A stretch of DNA of 13,592 bases from Deltaproteobacteria bacterium (GTDB lineage: Bacteria > Myxococcota_A > UBA9042 > DTJE01). A program made the position numbers and the translations under genes. The notes beneath the pieces are model-generated. The model ran no database searches, was not told the origin of the DNA, and saw only the letters and a list, made by a program, of their open reading frames with translations. Position 1 is the stretch's first letter. Each line of letters begins with the position of its first letter. The stretch is taken from assembly GCA_013151875.1 (NCBI GenBank), contig JAADHL010000058.1, positions 1-13,592 on the forward strand. Direction: 5' to 3'. Shown piece by piece: positions 1-8,685 of this stretch.

Positions 1-1002
1 AAGCGATATGCACCCACTGGCCACCATGGCGTCCAGGTCGGGTTCCTCCAGGGTATTAAAACTGGCGGAGTCGCTCCAACGCACCTTCACTCCCGTGTCG
101 GTGATTGCGGCGGCAATCCGCCTCGGATATGTCCTCCCGGCCATCAGGGTATTGTTCAAAAAGGCGAAATCGCCAACGCCCAACGAGGCGAGGCGATGAA
201 TTTCTTCGGCCACCTGCACAGGATCCTTGCGGTGCACGTGCGCGATTCCGTCCGCTGAAACCCTGCAAAAACTGCAATGGAACGGACATCCCTGGATGAA
301 CTGGAGCGGTGCCAGCAATCTGGCGCCTGGATTCGGAACCATCACGAACTGGTGTCGCTGGAACAAATAGGGATTTACGTCCAGGCCCATGGGGTCCGCG
401 AACACCCTGTCCTTCATCGTGGTCTCTGACCCCTTTCGCTTTATCAGACGGCCGTCCACGTTCGCAATCAACTTGCGCACGGTCTGGAGCGCACGCCGAC
501 CCTCCATGGCCTCCAGTAGTTCCGGCAACGGGCCCTCGCCCATCCCCCAACTGCAGTAGTCGGCTTCCGGCACCAACTTCATGAACTCCATTGGCTCAAG
601 GTCCGTGTCGCCGCCCACGACTATGGGGACCTGGAAACGCCGCTTCAACGCCTGGGCCACCAGTACGGTGCCGGGCGCGCGTCTTGCGCTCAGTGCTATC
701 AGGTCATAGCCATGGTTCCGGACAGGTTCGATCAAGCGATCACCCAGGGATTCAAGCCCCGGCAGCCGCGCCTTGCCGGACAGGTGACGCATCATTGACT
801 GGTGGTCCTTGATGAAAGGATGTTCCACGAATTCGGAGCGCAGCCCCCCTCTTAGGACAAAGGCCGCGTCCAGGTCGATCTGGTCTACCTGATGCCCCAG
901 CCCCCTGAGCTTGCCGGTCAGGTACATGCTGCCAGACGGCGGCAACACAGAATCCATGGACCTGCGATTCAGTTCCGGCGCGGTAACGAAAAGGACCTTC
1001 AT
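1..1002 (-). CDS. B12-binding-type radical SAM protein, 3' end missing
   Basis: The first 334 residues are present with no stop; the C-terminus lies beyond base 1. Residues 1-160 look like a cobalamin-binding (Rossmann) domain: it opens MKVLFVTAPE, has a PPSGSMYLTGKL segment and a VVGGDTDLEP segment that matches the usual VVGGPHxTxxPEE, and then GEGPLPELLEA. I see no DxHxxG cobalt-ligand motif. The radical SAM cluster motif is CPFHCSFC, with Cys239, Cys243 and Cys246 (CxxxCxxC), followed by a partial TIM barrel (FAFLNNTLMAG, then WSDSASFN). By family knowledge it should cleave S-adenosylmethionine at a 4Fe-4S cluster, often for methylation or ring/chain rearrangement; the substrate cannot be read here. 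The ATG at 1002 has GGAAGGA just upstream. It lies 96 bases after the LuxE-like gene, in the same direction, so co-transcription is likely. Confidence 0.85.
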   Translation of the reverse strand, partial: MKVLFVTAPELNRRSMDSVLPPSGSMYLTGKLRGLGHQVDQIDLDAAFVLRGGLRSEFVEHPFIKDHQSMMRHLSGKARLPGLESLGDRLIEPVRNHGYDLIALSARRAPGTVLVAQALKRRFQVPIVVGGDTDLEPMEFMKLVPEADYCSWGMGEGPLPELLEAMEGRRALQTVRKLIANVDGRLIKRKGSETTMKDRVFADPMGLDVNPYLFQRHQFVMVPNPGARLLAPLQFIQGCPFHCSFCRVSADGIAHVHRKDPVQVAEEIHRLASLGVGDFAFLNNTLMAGRTYPRRIAAAITDTGVKVRWSDSASFNTLEEPDLDAMVASGCISL

Positions 1003-1098
1003 CTTCCTTCCGAATCCTGGGCCATGACGCGAATTCAGGGTACGCACATCAGACTACCACGGCACTTGCAGTTTTGAACCTCCCTGCCCGAACCCACC

Positions 1099-2136
1099 TT
1101 AATCCCGGACCTTTTTCTCTTCAGACGCGGCTTCACTGGAACAGCCCCTGGGCAAGGCCCCAGGCGCCCTCCTGATTGCGTAAAAGCCGTCCTCCACCCT
1201 GATGGCCAGGTCGTTGGTCAGCACTGCGACCGCGGTGTGGCAGTTGGCTATATCATAGTGGCACAGCATGCCGCGTCCGCCCGGCGCGACATCCGCCATG
1301 GACTCGGGTTCCAGGACGCGGGTGCGCATCCACGGAACCGGAACGAACCGACGCGGGCCCATGGTGACCCTGGGCGAGTCATAGGCCTGGGACATCAGTT
1401 CGGTCATGCCGAACTCCTCGACGGCGTCATCGGATTCGATCCCGAGCAGACCGGAAAAACCATCCCACAGTTCCTTTCTGGACACCTCTCGACCGCTGGC
1501 CTTTTCACCGCCCGTGTGCATGGCCCGGCTTGATCCCGGCAAGTGGAACACCGTGCCGCCCTCGTCCCGCAGCGCCTGGAAAAGGGCCTGAAAATCCAGA
1601 CTGGTGCCCATGATCACCACGGGACGTCCGGCCCGCTGTGCCGCTGCAAGCCAATCCTTGACGGCATCCACAAGCAAGGCATCGCCCTGCCTTGCAATGA
1701 CCGACCGGTCGGGGCCGATCTCATCCGCCACGATTGAAACCATGTGAGACAGGGATGACCCGGGACGCTGCGCCGCATCGGGGATCAGGCTCAGCATGCC
1801 CTCTGGCGCGGGAGGATACATGACGAACCGCCTGAAACCGCCCAGCACGGACGCGCGATACAGGCCAGGGTCGAAAACGTGGTGTTTACCGGTGTTGCCG
1901 GTAGTTGTGCCCGAAGTCCTGAAAACGGCTTGAGCCTGATCCACCGGAAAATGGGCCACGGTTGCGCGCTTGAATGCCTCCTCCGGTACAGGGACAACCC
2001 CCTGAAGCCCAGATTCGGCGCCAAGGCTGCCCTGCTCCCCGGCTATTCGGCGGCAAAGCTCGACGAATCCCTCATCATCCAGTTCCCCGGATTCAATGAC
2101 CGCCCTGACCCGCGTGATGATGTCGCCGCTGATCAT
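1099..2136 (-). CDS. LuxE/PaaK-like acyl-adenylating enzyme
   Basis: A 345-residue protein of the adenylate-forming superfamily, closest by motif to the LuxE acyl-protein synthetase family. The phosphate-binding loop FRTSGTTTG is at 72-80. EEFGMTE at 240-246 corresponds to the [YF]GxTE nucleotide-binding motif, and LTNDLA at 306-311 fits the ribose-binding Asp. The C-terminus GALPRGCS (326-333) resembles the RGCS ending of LuxE-family ligases. These enzymes activate a carboxylic acid with ATP to an acyl-AMP and pass it to a Cys or another carrier; the acid here is unknown. The ATG at 2136 overlaps the aminotransferase stop as ATGA, so translation is probably coupled. Longer upstream readings in this frame would run well into the aminotransferase gene. 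No luxCDAB genes accompany it, so bioluminescence is not implied. PaaK-type CoA ligation is the main alternative. Confidence 0.85.
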   Translation of the reverse strand: MISGDIITRVRAVIESGELDDEGFVELCRRIAGEQGSLGAESGLQGVVPVPEEAFKRATVAHFPVDQAQAVFRTSGTTTGNTGKHHVFDPGLYRASVLGGFRRFVMYPPAPEGMLSLIPDAAQRPGSSLSHMVSIVADEIGPDRSVIARQGDALLVDAVKDWLAAAQRAGRPVVIMGTSLDFQALFQALRDEGGTVFHLPGSSRAMHTGGEKASGREVSRKELWDGFSGLLGIESDDAVEEFGMTELMSQAYDSPRVTMGPRRFVPVPWMRTRVLEPESMADVAPGGRGMLCHYDIANCHTAVAVLTNDLAIRVEDGFYAIRRAPGALPRGCSSEAASEEKKVRD

Positions 2137-3455
2137 GACTTTTCGCCTCGCCCCAGAACCAACCACACGCATTCCTCGACCACGTCCATCGCACGGGCAA
2201 GGTCGTGGTCCTCGATCACGAGCGGCGGGGTAAAGGAGAGCACGTTGCCGGCCTCGCCCGCTGTCAACAGGATCACGCCCCTGCGCAGGGCCTCGGCGCA
2301 TATTTCCATGGCCGTGCCGCCTTCGGAACCGACCAGTTCCACGCCCATCATCGCGCCGCGTCCACGACAATCCCGGACCGCGTCGAAACGCTGCGTCCAC
2401 GCGTTCGCCCGTTTGGCAATGTACGCCCCGATCCTGTCCGCCGCGCCATACAGGTCCTTTCGAGCCAGTTCGTCCAGTACTGCCGCGCCCGCCGCGCAGC
2501 CCAGCGGATGACCCAGGAAAGTGGATGTGTGCACCGCCTCACCCTGGGCCCCCTTCACGGCGTCGGCCAGGGCCCCGCGCATGAGACATGCCGAAATGGG
2601 TATGCCGCCGCCCAGGGACTTGCCGATGCAGACCGCGTCGGGGGCCAGGCCTTCGTGATCACCGGCAAGGAAAGCCCCGGTTCGGCCAACGCCCGTAAAG
2701 ACCTCGTCGGTTATCAGTACCAGTCCCTCGTCCGCCGCGATGGACGCGAGAGCCGACAGAAATCCCTTGGGCGGGACCCTGATGCCGCCGCGCCCCTGGA
2801 CGGGCTCGACTATCAAGGCGCCTACGGGCATGTTGCCGTCGGCATCACGGGCGCGGACGCGCACGTCCTCCAGGACCCGGTCCATGTCGGACCCGTCCGC
2901 AGCGGGAAAAGGCAGGAACGAGCCGCGTCCGTTCATGGCCGCTGCAAAAGGCGTCCTGAATCTCGCCTGGGCCGTGGCCTCCAGCGGTCCGGCCGACAGA
3001 CCGTGATAGGAGCCCTCGAACGCGATGATCCCGGGCCTGCCGGTGGCCGCCGCCGCGAACTTCAGCGCGGTGTCAACGGCGTCGGACCCGTTGAGCGACA
3101 GCACGGCCCTGTAGTCGGGAGCGGGCATCATGGCGATCAGTTTTTGCAAAAAAACGGCCTTCACGTCCGCGGGGTGAACGTCCCCCATGCCGTGCAGAAG
3201 CCGCGCCGATTGCCTTCTTACGGCCTTGATGACGGCGGGATTGCGATGCCCGACCACGGCGACGCCGAAAAACCCCCCGAGGTCTATGTAGCGGTTGCCG
3301 TCCGCGTCCCTAACCCTGGCGCCAGTGGCCTTGCGTATGACGACCGGAAAACCGGATGAGTGGTCCATGACCTCGGGCGCCTCGAACCGGGCGAGCCTAT
3401 CCAGGATGGCGCGTGACCTCTTTGTCCCGTTCTTCTGTCCGAACGCATTCGACAT
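2133..3455 (-). CDS. Class III PLP-dependent aminotransferase
   Basis: A 440-residue enzyme, full length for the family. Visible fold-type I landmarks are DGNRYIDLGGFFGVAVVGH (52-70), NGSDAVDTALKFA for PLP phosphate (122-134), FEGSYHG (146-152), the PLP-N1 contact Asp250 in LITDEVFTGVGRTG, the Schiff-base Lys279 in CIGKSLGGGIP, and HTSTFLGHPLG (309-319). The family includes 4-aminobutyrate, ornithine and diamine aminotransferases, so an omega-amino acid or amine donor is likely but the substrate is not identifiable. I chose the ATG at 3455 because AGGTGG precedes it; an in-frame ATG at 3482 has a poorer ribosome binding site. It follows tolB by 77 bases and overlaps the LuxE-like gene by 4, suggesting the two enzymes act together, for example amino group transfer followed by carboxylate activation (inference). 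Confidence 0.92.
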   Translation of the reverse strand: MSNAFGQKNGTKRSRAILDRLARFEAPEVMDHSSGFPVVIRKATGARVRDADGNRYIDLGGFFGVAVVGHRNPAVIKAVRRQSARLLHGMGDVHPADVKAVFLQKLIAMMPAPDYRAVLSLNGSDAVDTALKFAAAATGRPGIIAFEGSYHGLSAGPLEATAQARFRTPFAAAMNGRGSFLPFPAADGSDMDRVLEDVRVRARDADGNMPVGALIVEPVQGRGGIRVPPKGFLSALASIAADEGLVLITDEVFTGVGRTGAFLAGDHEGLAPDAVCIGKSLGGGIPISACLMRGALADAVKGAQGEAVHTSTFLGHPLGCAAGAAVLDELARKDLYGAADRIGAYIAKRANAWTQRFDAVRDCRGRGAMMGVELVGSEGGTAMEICAEALRRGVILLTAGEAGNVLSFTPPLVIEDHDLARAMDVVEECVWLVLGRGEKS

Positions 3456-3483
3456 CAGACCACCTGTGTTTTTCGCACCCATC

Positions 3484-3527
3484 GAGCCATTATCGCTGCG
3501 CGCAACATCCTGGTTTGACGATGGCTC
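3484..3527 (-). repeat. Inverted repeat in the tolB-aminotransferase gap
   Basis: GAGCCAT at 3484-3490 is repeated as its exact complement ATGGCTC at 3521-3527, around a 30-base spacer that holds a small TGCGCGCA palindrome. It lies in the 77-base gap after the tolB stop. No T-run follows it on the minus strand, so it is not a typical terminator. It could be an mRNA processing or attenuation hairpin, or chance. Confidence 0.4.
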
Positions 3528-3532
3528 ACGAT

Positions 3533-4957
3533 CTATTGTCCACCCACGGGCATGGACCTCTCCCACGCCGGGGTGAAGTAGTCGCCTTCACCCTCCATCA
3601 ACGGCCTGGCCCCGAGCCCGTCTCGGGTCATGATCCACAAAAGCTGCTGGCCGTGGTCCTTTCGCGTGAACACTATCATCCTGCCGTCCGGCGAAAAGGA
3701 CGGCTCCTCGCAGTCGCCTGAACCGGTAAGATAACGAAGTCCGCCCGTTTTCAGATTATAGACTCGTATGGAAAACCGGCTGCCCTCACCCCTGGTCTGG
3801 AATACGATCTCTGCCCCATCTGGCGACCAGTCAGGGCTGGTATTGTAGTATCCGGGCAAGGGCAGGGGCCGCTTTTCCGTGCCGTCCGACCTCATGATCC
3901 ATATCTGGGGCCCTCCCATGCGATCCGAAACAAAGGCGATCCGCTTTCCGTCTGGCGACCAGCACGGGCTGGTGTCAATGGACGGCGCGGATGTCAATCT
4001 TGACTGTTCATCGCCCGTTTCCGGATCAATCAGATAGATGTCGGGGTTGCCGTCCGGCGCCAGGGTCAGGGCCGCGGATTTCCCATCCGGGGAATACGCT
4101 ATGCCCGAGTTCATGCCCTGCCTGGAGGAAAGGGCGCGTACCTTGCCTCCGGGACACCCGGGGCAGTCGGCTATGTACGTATCCGGGTTTCCCCTGCGAA
4201 AGCCGGTAAAGGCGACTCCCCCACCCATGGACCATGCCGGCAACATGGCGACGATACCGTCACGGCTGACCTGGACCGGCTTGCGGGATCCATACTCTAT
4301 ATAAAAAACCTCCTTCGAGGCCCCGGGGCGCGGCCGGAAGGAATAGGCGATCCTGGACCCGAACGCGCCGGGCAGGCCTGTGATGCATCTGAGCACCGCG
4401 TTCACGTATCCATGTGCAAAGCGCGCCAGGTCCTTGAATTGAACAATCGCCTGTGAGCCGCCTATCCGAAGAATGTCCGCTTCCTCGGTCAGGTATCCGT
4501 CAAACCGGACGCGAAGCCCCCGGCTGGAGGGCGAGACCTCGCCGACCACCACCAGCCAGGCCCCGGCGCGCCGCCAGCCCAGGTAGTCAAAGGCGATGGC
4601 GGAGTTCCAGGTGATCAGCGACGATGTCGGCGCCGCCTCGGATGGACGGACCTTGAAGACCCCGGAAAGACCCAGGTCGTCTGCTATCAAACGGGCCAAA
4701 GACCCCTTCACGGCGTCCAGTTCCCCGCGCAAAGTCAGGTCCTGAATCTGCGGCCAGGCGACCGGAATAAGGGGCATGGGGCTGCCGCGATCATATCCAA
4801 AATGTCCGCAGCGTGGGTCGTTGGGCCAAGGGGTGGGAACGGCATCACCCCCCGCATACGCCCTGACCGCGATCATGGATATGATTGCCATCGCAACCAG
4901 TGATCGGGTACCGATGCATGTCGTTGACTTCAAGTCACTTCCGGAACAGTGCGCCAT
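3533..4957 (-). CDS. tolB: TolB-like periplasmic beta-propeller protein
   Basis: A 474-residue protein with a signal peptide (hydrophobic run about 20-33, AYA site near 33-35). The N-terminal TolB domain shows LIADDLGLSGVF (90-101), WLVVVGEV (134-141), FAHGYVNAVLRCITGLPGAFG (180-200) and SRIAYSF (201-207), a close match to the TolB pattern in which the G-x-F-x-x-RIAY segment joins the propeller. WD40-like PD40 repeats follow: YSPDG (288), WSPDG (333), WSPDG (377) and FSPDG (421). TolB links Pal and TolA during outer membrane constriction. The ATG at 4957 overlaps the tolA-like gene by 23 bases and has GGTGG six bases ahead. A TTG at 4933, one base after the tolA-like stop with GGAAG ahead, would give the tidier signal peptide MKSTTCIGTRSL and may be the real start. 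About 25 extra residues precede the usual TolB start. Confidence 0.9.
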   Translation of the reverse strand: MAHCSGSDLKSTTCIGTRSLVAMAIISMIAVRAYAGGDAVPTPWPNDPRCGHFGYDRGSPMPLIPVAWPQIQDLTLRGELDAVKGSLARLIADDLGLSGVFKVRPSEAAPTSSLITWNSAIAFDYLGWRRAGAWLVVVGEVSPSSRGLRVRFDGYLTEEADILRIGGSQAIVQFKDLARFAHGYVNAVLRCITGLPGAFGSRIAYSFRPRPGASKEVFYIEYGSRKPVQVSRDGIVAMLPAWSMGGGVAFTGFRRGNPDTYIADCPGCPGGKVRALSSRQGMNSGIAYSPDGKSAALTLAPDGNPDIYLIDPETGDEQSRLTSAPSIDTSPCWSPDGKRIAFVSDRMGGPQIWIMRSDGTEKRPLPLPGYYNTSPDWSPDGAEIVFQTRGEGSRFSIRVYNLKTGGLRYLTGSGDCEEPSFSPDGRMIVFTRKDHGQQLLWIMTRDGLGARPLMEGEGDYFTPAWERSMPVGGQ

Positions 4958-5830
4958 CCAGGTCCACCAGCATGCCTTTCGAGTTGATGTATTTCAGTGT
5001 CTTGCCGTCCGGCGACGGGAGGTGAGCGAGTCCGCCTTCCCCTGGAATGAACTGGCGGATGGCCCTCACCGCGGCGTCATTGAAGGCCTTGTTGCGGGAT
5101 CTCCTTATCACCTTGTATTCCAGGATCTGACCGGCCTCATTCACGCGCGTGATCCGGATCCTCATTTTCAGGCGTTTCAGCTCGGATTCGGACAAAAAGG
5201 GAGGCACGGTGAAGCGTTGATGGATGGCCCCGGCCACCTTCCCGGCATAGACGTTTCCATCCAGCCTGTCCGTGCCGACGCCGGTCGCAACCCCGGACCT
5301 GTCGCCGATAATCCGATCCAGGGACATGGCCCGCTTGCGCGGGTCGTCGTCGTCCGGCGCCCCCAGAATGGCCACCAGTGTCTTCTTTTTTCGCCTCCGG
5401 TCCAGTTGGGCCTTTTTCGGCTTTATGGCCTTGTGTTTGATCTCCCTGGTGATCGGGTTGTCCTTTAGGATGTTGACGGCCTCTTCGATCTTTTCGGGTT
5501 GCTCGTATTTGACCAGCTTGGGCAGCTTGTGGGCCTTGGGTTCGGCCAGGCCCAGGCGCGGGATCACCGTGGCCTCGATCACGCCCAGGTCGACGGCCTC
5601 GTCATCCGGACCGCGCCGTCGCATGAGGCGAGGTTTTTCAGCGCAGTGCATGTCGTCACAGAAAAGGCGGGTCACGGGAAACGTCACCGCGTTGAGGTCC
5701 GCGGAGCCGGTGACCGAGGCCAGCATGAACACCAGCGCCACATGGACGGCAAGCGTCAGCCCCCCCCCGAACCAGATTGCCCCTCTTGCGGCATCGCTTG
5801 CAGCAGCCGGTCTTGTAGCGGAGGCGGGTG

Positions 5831-5834
<4 letters not shown>
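4935..5834 (-). CDS. tolA: TolA/TonB-like energy transducer
   Basis: A 299-residue inner-membrane-anchored periplasmic protein. There is one membrane segment at about 19-41 with a short cytoplasmic N-terminus, a charged Lys/Glu-rich linker (about 98-155), and a C-terminal TonB/TolA domain (about 195-275: VYAGKVAGAIHQRFTVPP, then MRIRITRVNEAGQILEYKVI, then FNDAAVRAIRQF). It should transmit proton-motive force from TolQ/TolR to TolB and Pal. The linker is far shorter than the long helix of enterobacterial TolA, as in many deltaproteobacterial TonB-C proteins. A Cys59/Cys64 pair just outside the membrane could form a disulfide. The start is GTG at 5834, overlapping the tolR stop as GTGA, with AAGGA upstream; no ATG occurs before the membrane segment. 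A TonB role is the alternative, but the tolB neighbour favours Tol. Confidence 0.82.
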
Positions 5835-6412
<578 letters not shown>

Positions 6413-6413
6413 C

Positions 6414-7118
6414 TCAATCCTTGAAAAAGTGTCTCTTCAGGATGTTCAGGAAGTCGATGGAGAAGTTGTCCATCTCCACGGTGAACACCCGGATTCGCGT
6501 CATGAAGTAGTTGTAGGCCATGACCGCGGGTATGGCGGCCAGCAGGCCTATGGCGGTTGCGACCAGGGCCTGCGCAATGTGGGGCGTCACCGTCTCCAGG
6601 ATGGGACGCCCCGGGTGTATGTAGGCAAAGGCGTTCATGATGCCCCATACTGTTCCGAACAGTCCGATGAACGGGGCGGAGGACCCGGTAGTGGCCAGGA
6701 AGGGTATCAGTCTTTCCAGGTGCGAAGTCTCGTTCTGGACGGCGCGGCGCAGGGACCTCTCGATGTTCTCGAAACCGTGACCCATGGGGGCCGGCTCGCT
6801 GTGATCAGCGGCCCCGGTACGTTTGAACCGGTTCAGTTCCGTGTAAGCGGACAGAAAGAGCCTTGCCACAGGGCAACGGGGCAGCCTCTCGCTGGCGCCT
6901 TCCACCTCTTCCAGGGTCTCTGATTTCCAGAAGATATCGAAAAACCGCTCGGACTCCTTCCGGACGCGCCTGAACAGGAGCCACTTGTAACCAATGACGA
7001 ACCACGAGAATACAGACATGCCGATAAGCAGGATCAGGACCGCCAGGACCATGCCCCTGGACTGTATGACCTGCGCGAACACGTTGATTCCATAGGCTGT
7101 TTCCGGACCTGGGGGCAT
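6414..7118 (-). CDS. tolQ: TolQ/ExbB-like proton-channel subunit
   Basis: A 234-residue inner membrane protein of the MotA/TolQ/ExbB family, with three membrane segments at about 22-44, 136-160 and 183-205. The hallmark regions are ATTGSSAPFIGLFGTVWGIM (142-161) and ALVATAIGLLAAIPAVMAYN (184-203), which line the proton path with TolR. The cytoplasmic loop (about 48-135) is charged. It is the first gene of the tol operon, following a 130-base gap. The ATG at 7118 is chosen over an in-frame GTG at 7130 because GGAGGA lies four bases before the ATG and would otherwise be within the coding region. Its place next to tolR, a TolA-like gene and tolB favours the TolQ name over ExbB. Confidence 0.92.
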   Translation of the reverse strand: MPPGPETAYGINVFAQVIQSRGMVLAVLILLIGMSVFSWFVIGYKWLLFRRVRKESERFFDIFWKSETLEEVEGASERLPRCPVARLFLSAYTELNRFKRTGAADHSEPAPMGHGFENIERSLRRAVQNETSHLERLIPFLATTGSSAPFIGLFGTVWGIMNAFAYIHPGRPILETVTPHIAQALVATAIGLLAAIPAVMAYNYFMTRIRVFTVEMDNFSIDFLNILKRHFFKD

Positions 7119-7122
7119 ATCT

Positions 7123-7128
7123 TCCTCC
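7123..7128 (-). promoter_or_regulatory. Ribosome binding site of tolQ
   Basis: GGAGGA on the minus strand, four bases before the ATG at 7118. It decides the tolQ start, because the in-frame GTG at 7130 lies upstream of it. Confidence 0.75.
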
Positions 7129-7149
7129 ACCTGAACGAGGCGCCCGAAA

Positions 7150-7155
7150 ATAGTA
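7150..7155 (-). promoter_or_regulatory. Possible -10 element upstream of tolQ
   Basis: TACTAT on the minus strand, about 32 bases before the tolQ ATG, within an AT-rich patch of a GC-rich gap. No convincing -35 hexamer sits at 16-18 bases. It is offered only as the best local candidate for the tol operon promoter. Confidence 0.25.
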
Positions 7156-7195
7156 TCACAGGCCCTTGTGGGCGAGTAAGCCGGCGCATCAATCC

Positions 7196-7235
7196 AAAAA
7201 ACCGATGTTCAAGAAACAGGACATGTCCAGAACAT
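7196..7235 (-). terminator. Possible terminator after the lipoprotein gene
   Basis: Read on the minus strand, ATGTTC pairs with GAACAT across a 19-base interval that itself contains the palindrome GGACATGTCC. The outer arm is followed after three bases by a run of six T. It begins about 14 bases after the lipoprotein stop and precedes tolQ, so it could end the kinase-PEGA-lipoprotein transcript. The outer stem is short and AT-rich, so an operator is also possible. Confidence 0.35.
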
Positions 7236-7248
7236 GACCGCCGCGGAA

Positions 7249-8640
7249 TCAATTCCCGCCAAGCAACATGAGCCCCCGGTAGTCACCCTCCTTTGCGCCC
7301 GTCCATGATGACGTCACGAGGTTGAGGTCGGCGTCGAACCGCGCGATGGAGCCCTGGTCCGTGGATACCAGGTAGCCGTCCCCGAAAGGCAGGATATCAT
7401 AGCTTTGCAGGAAGTCGGGTACGGGTGCGGACTGTTTGACCATCTGGCCGCCGGGCTTGAGAATCGCCAGCACGGCCTTGTTTATGGCCAGGCCGACCTT
7501 GCCCGACACGGCCACCCCGCCGCCGGCGATGGATGCGGCGCGATAGACCTTGAGCTGAAGCTCCTGCGAATTGTCGCCCCATTTGCCCACTGGTTTCCCG
7601 TCGATGTCCAGCAGGTACATGTCCCACGACAGGGTCTTGTCGCCCACGATCACCGATGTCTGGTCCGGTAGCTGAAAGAGGTCCTCGCCCTGCAGTTCGC
7701 CCGCTGGGTAGATATCCAGGTACACGTAGTCCAGAAACGTCCCGTCCGGCTCGTAGATCAACAGCTTGCCTCGAGGGCCCGCGACCCAGATCTTCCCGTC
7801 GGGCTGGTGGCGCATCAACGCGTAGGCGCCGTAGATGCTGTAGAGGTTCGACCCCTTGTCGTCCACAATATCGAACGCGCCCACGTGCGTGCCGTCGAGG
7901 TCGTATATCTCCACGCCGTCCTTGTGGCGATTGCCCACGCCGATCCTGTCCGGAGCAAGCTGAATCAGGGACCACGGATCATTCAGAAAAGTGGTCGGTA
8001 TACCCTGAACGATGAACTGTCCGTCACTGCGGAATACCTGCACCACGTCGCCGCCGTACTCGGCCGCCCACACGCTCCCCAGCACCTTGAATGCGTACGT
8101 TGCCTCGTCCGTGCAGCCGCCGCCGGTCACCTTGAGCTTCAGCGTAACCTCGGTGGTCGCGAATTTCTCGTCGGCCGCGGTCTGGCGGAACCAGCCGTTG
8201 CCGTTGCCGGTGTCATGCCAATAGGCGGAAAGAGAGGCGGGCTGGAAATCGACCTGCACCGAGGGGGCCGGTCCAGACGATTCCACGTTGGCCGTGATGT
8301 CCACCTGCTGATCGAAAACCGCGTACTTCAGCCCCCCGGCAGCGCTGAAAGAAAGGATCCTGAAGTCCGCGCAACCCGCATCATGGAGGTCCGATCCCCC
8401 GACATCGCCCATGTGATCGGATTGAACCGGGTTGTCCTTGTACGAATGATCCGGCCCGGAGTCCTGGGGCAGGATGCCAGGGTCCCACCCTTTGATGTCG
8501 GGCGGCGGGAGGGTCGCATCCTTCCCGGTGTCCGCCGCGTCGGTTCCGACATTTACGTCGTCGGGGGACTTCTTTTGCGCCGACAGACACCCGCAGGCGA
8601 GCCCCATGAGGATGGTCGCGGCAAAAAACTTTGTTCTCAT
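7249..8640 (-). CDS. Lipoprotein with Asp/Pro-rich stalk and probable beta-propeller
   Basis: A 463-residue predicted lipoprotein that I cannot name. The signal peptide MRTKFFAATILMGLACGC offers Cys16 or Cys18 as the lipidation site. Residues about 25-88 form a low-complexity Asp/Pro/Gly-rich stalk. Residues about 90-187 look like a beta-sandwich (alternating strands, Cys90 and Cys176 as a possible disulfide). From about 188 there are repeated short strands with turns such as RSDGQF, DLDGTH, EPDGTF and DIDGKP, which suggest an NHL/WD-like propeller. Such proteins usually serve as cell-surface binding or sensing modules; no catalytic residues stand out. The ATG at 8640 has GGGAGGTG just before it. 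It follows the PEGA gene by 45 bases and is the last gene before tolQ. It would be a natural substrate for lipoprotein processing. Confidence 0.8.
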   Translation of the reverse strand: MRTKFFAATILMGLACGCLSAQKKSPDDVNVGTDAADTGKDATLPPPDIKGWDPGILPQDSGPDHSYKDNPVQSDHMGDVGGSDLHDAGCADFRILSFSAAGGLKYAVFDQQVDITANVESSGPAPSVQVDFQPASLSAYWHDTGNGNGWFRQTAADEKFATTEVTLKLKVTGGGCTDEATYAFKVLGSVWAAEYGGDVVQVFRSDGQFIVQGIPTTFLNDPWSLIQLAPDRIGVGNRHKDGVEIYDLDGTHVGAFDIVDDKGSNLYSIYGAYALMRHQPDGKIWVAGPRGKLLIYEPDGTFLDYVYLDIYPAGELQGEDLFQLPDQTSVIVGDKTLSWDMYLLDIDGKPVGKWGDNSQELQLKVYRAASIAGGGVAVSGKVGLAINKAVLAILKPGGQMVKQSAPVPDFLQSYDILPFGDGYLVSTDQGSIARFDADLNLVTSSWTGAKEGDYRGLMLLGGN

Positions 8641-8685
8641 GTCACCTCCCGGCAAGGTTCAACAAATTCGATCCTGTATCTGGAC

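Noticed and set aside
56..550. Minus-strand open frame of 164 residues at the left edge
   Set aside because: It lies in a different frame from the radical SAM gene, which runs open through the whole stretch and carries the CxxxCxxC motif.
1003..1098. A possible RNA gene or promoter between the LuxE-like and radical SAM genes
   Set aside because: I see no promoter-like hexamers, hairpin with T-run or conserved RNA fold in these 96 bases beyond the ribosome binding site.
1099..2136. A bioluminescence operon, suggested by the LuxE-like gene
   Set aside because: No luciferase, reductase or transferase genes of a lux operon are present, and LuxE-like enzymes occur in many other contexts.
2205..3359. 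Long plus-strand open frame opposite the aminotransferase
   Set aside because: Its protein has no recognisable motif and is rich in Arg, Gly and Pro as expected of a shadow frame, while the minus frame has every aminotransferase motif.
7119..7130. GTG at 7130 as the tolQ start
   Set aside because: GGAGGA lies between this GTG and the ATG at 7118 with ideal spacing for the ATG.
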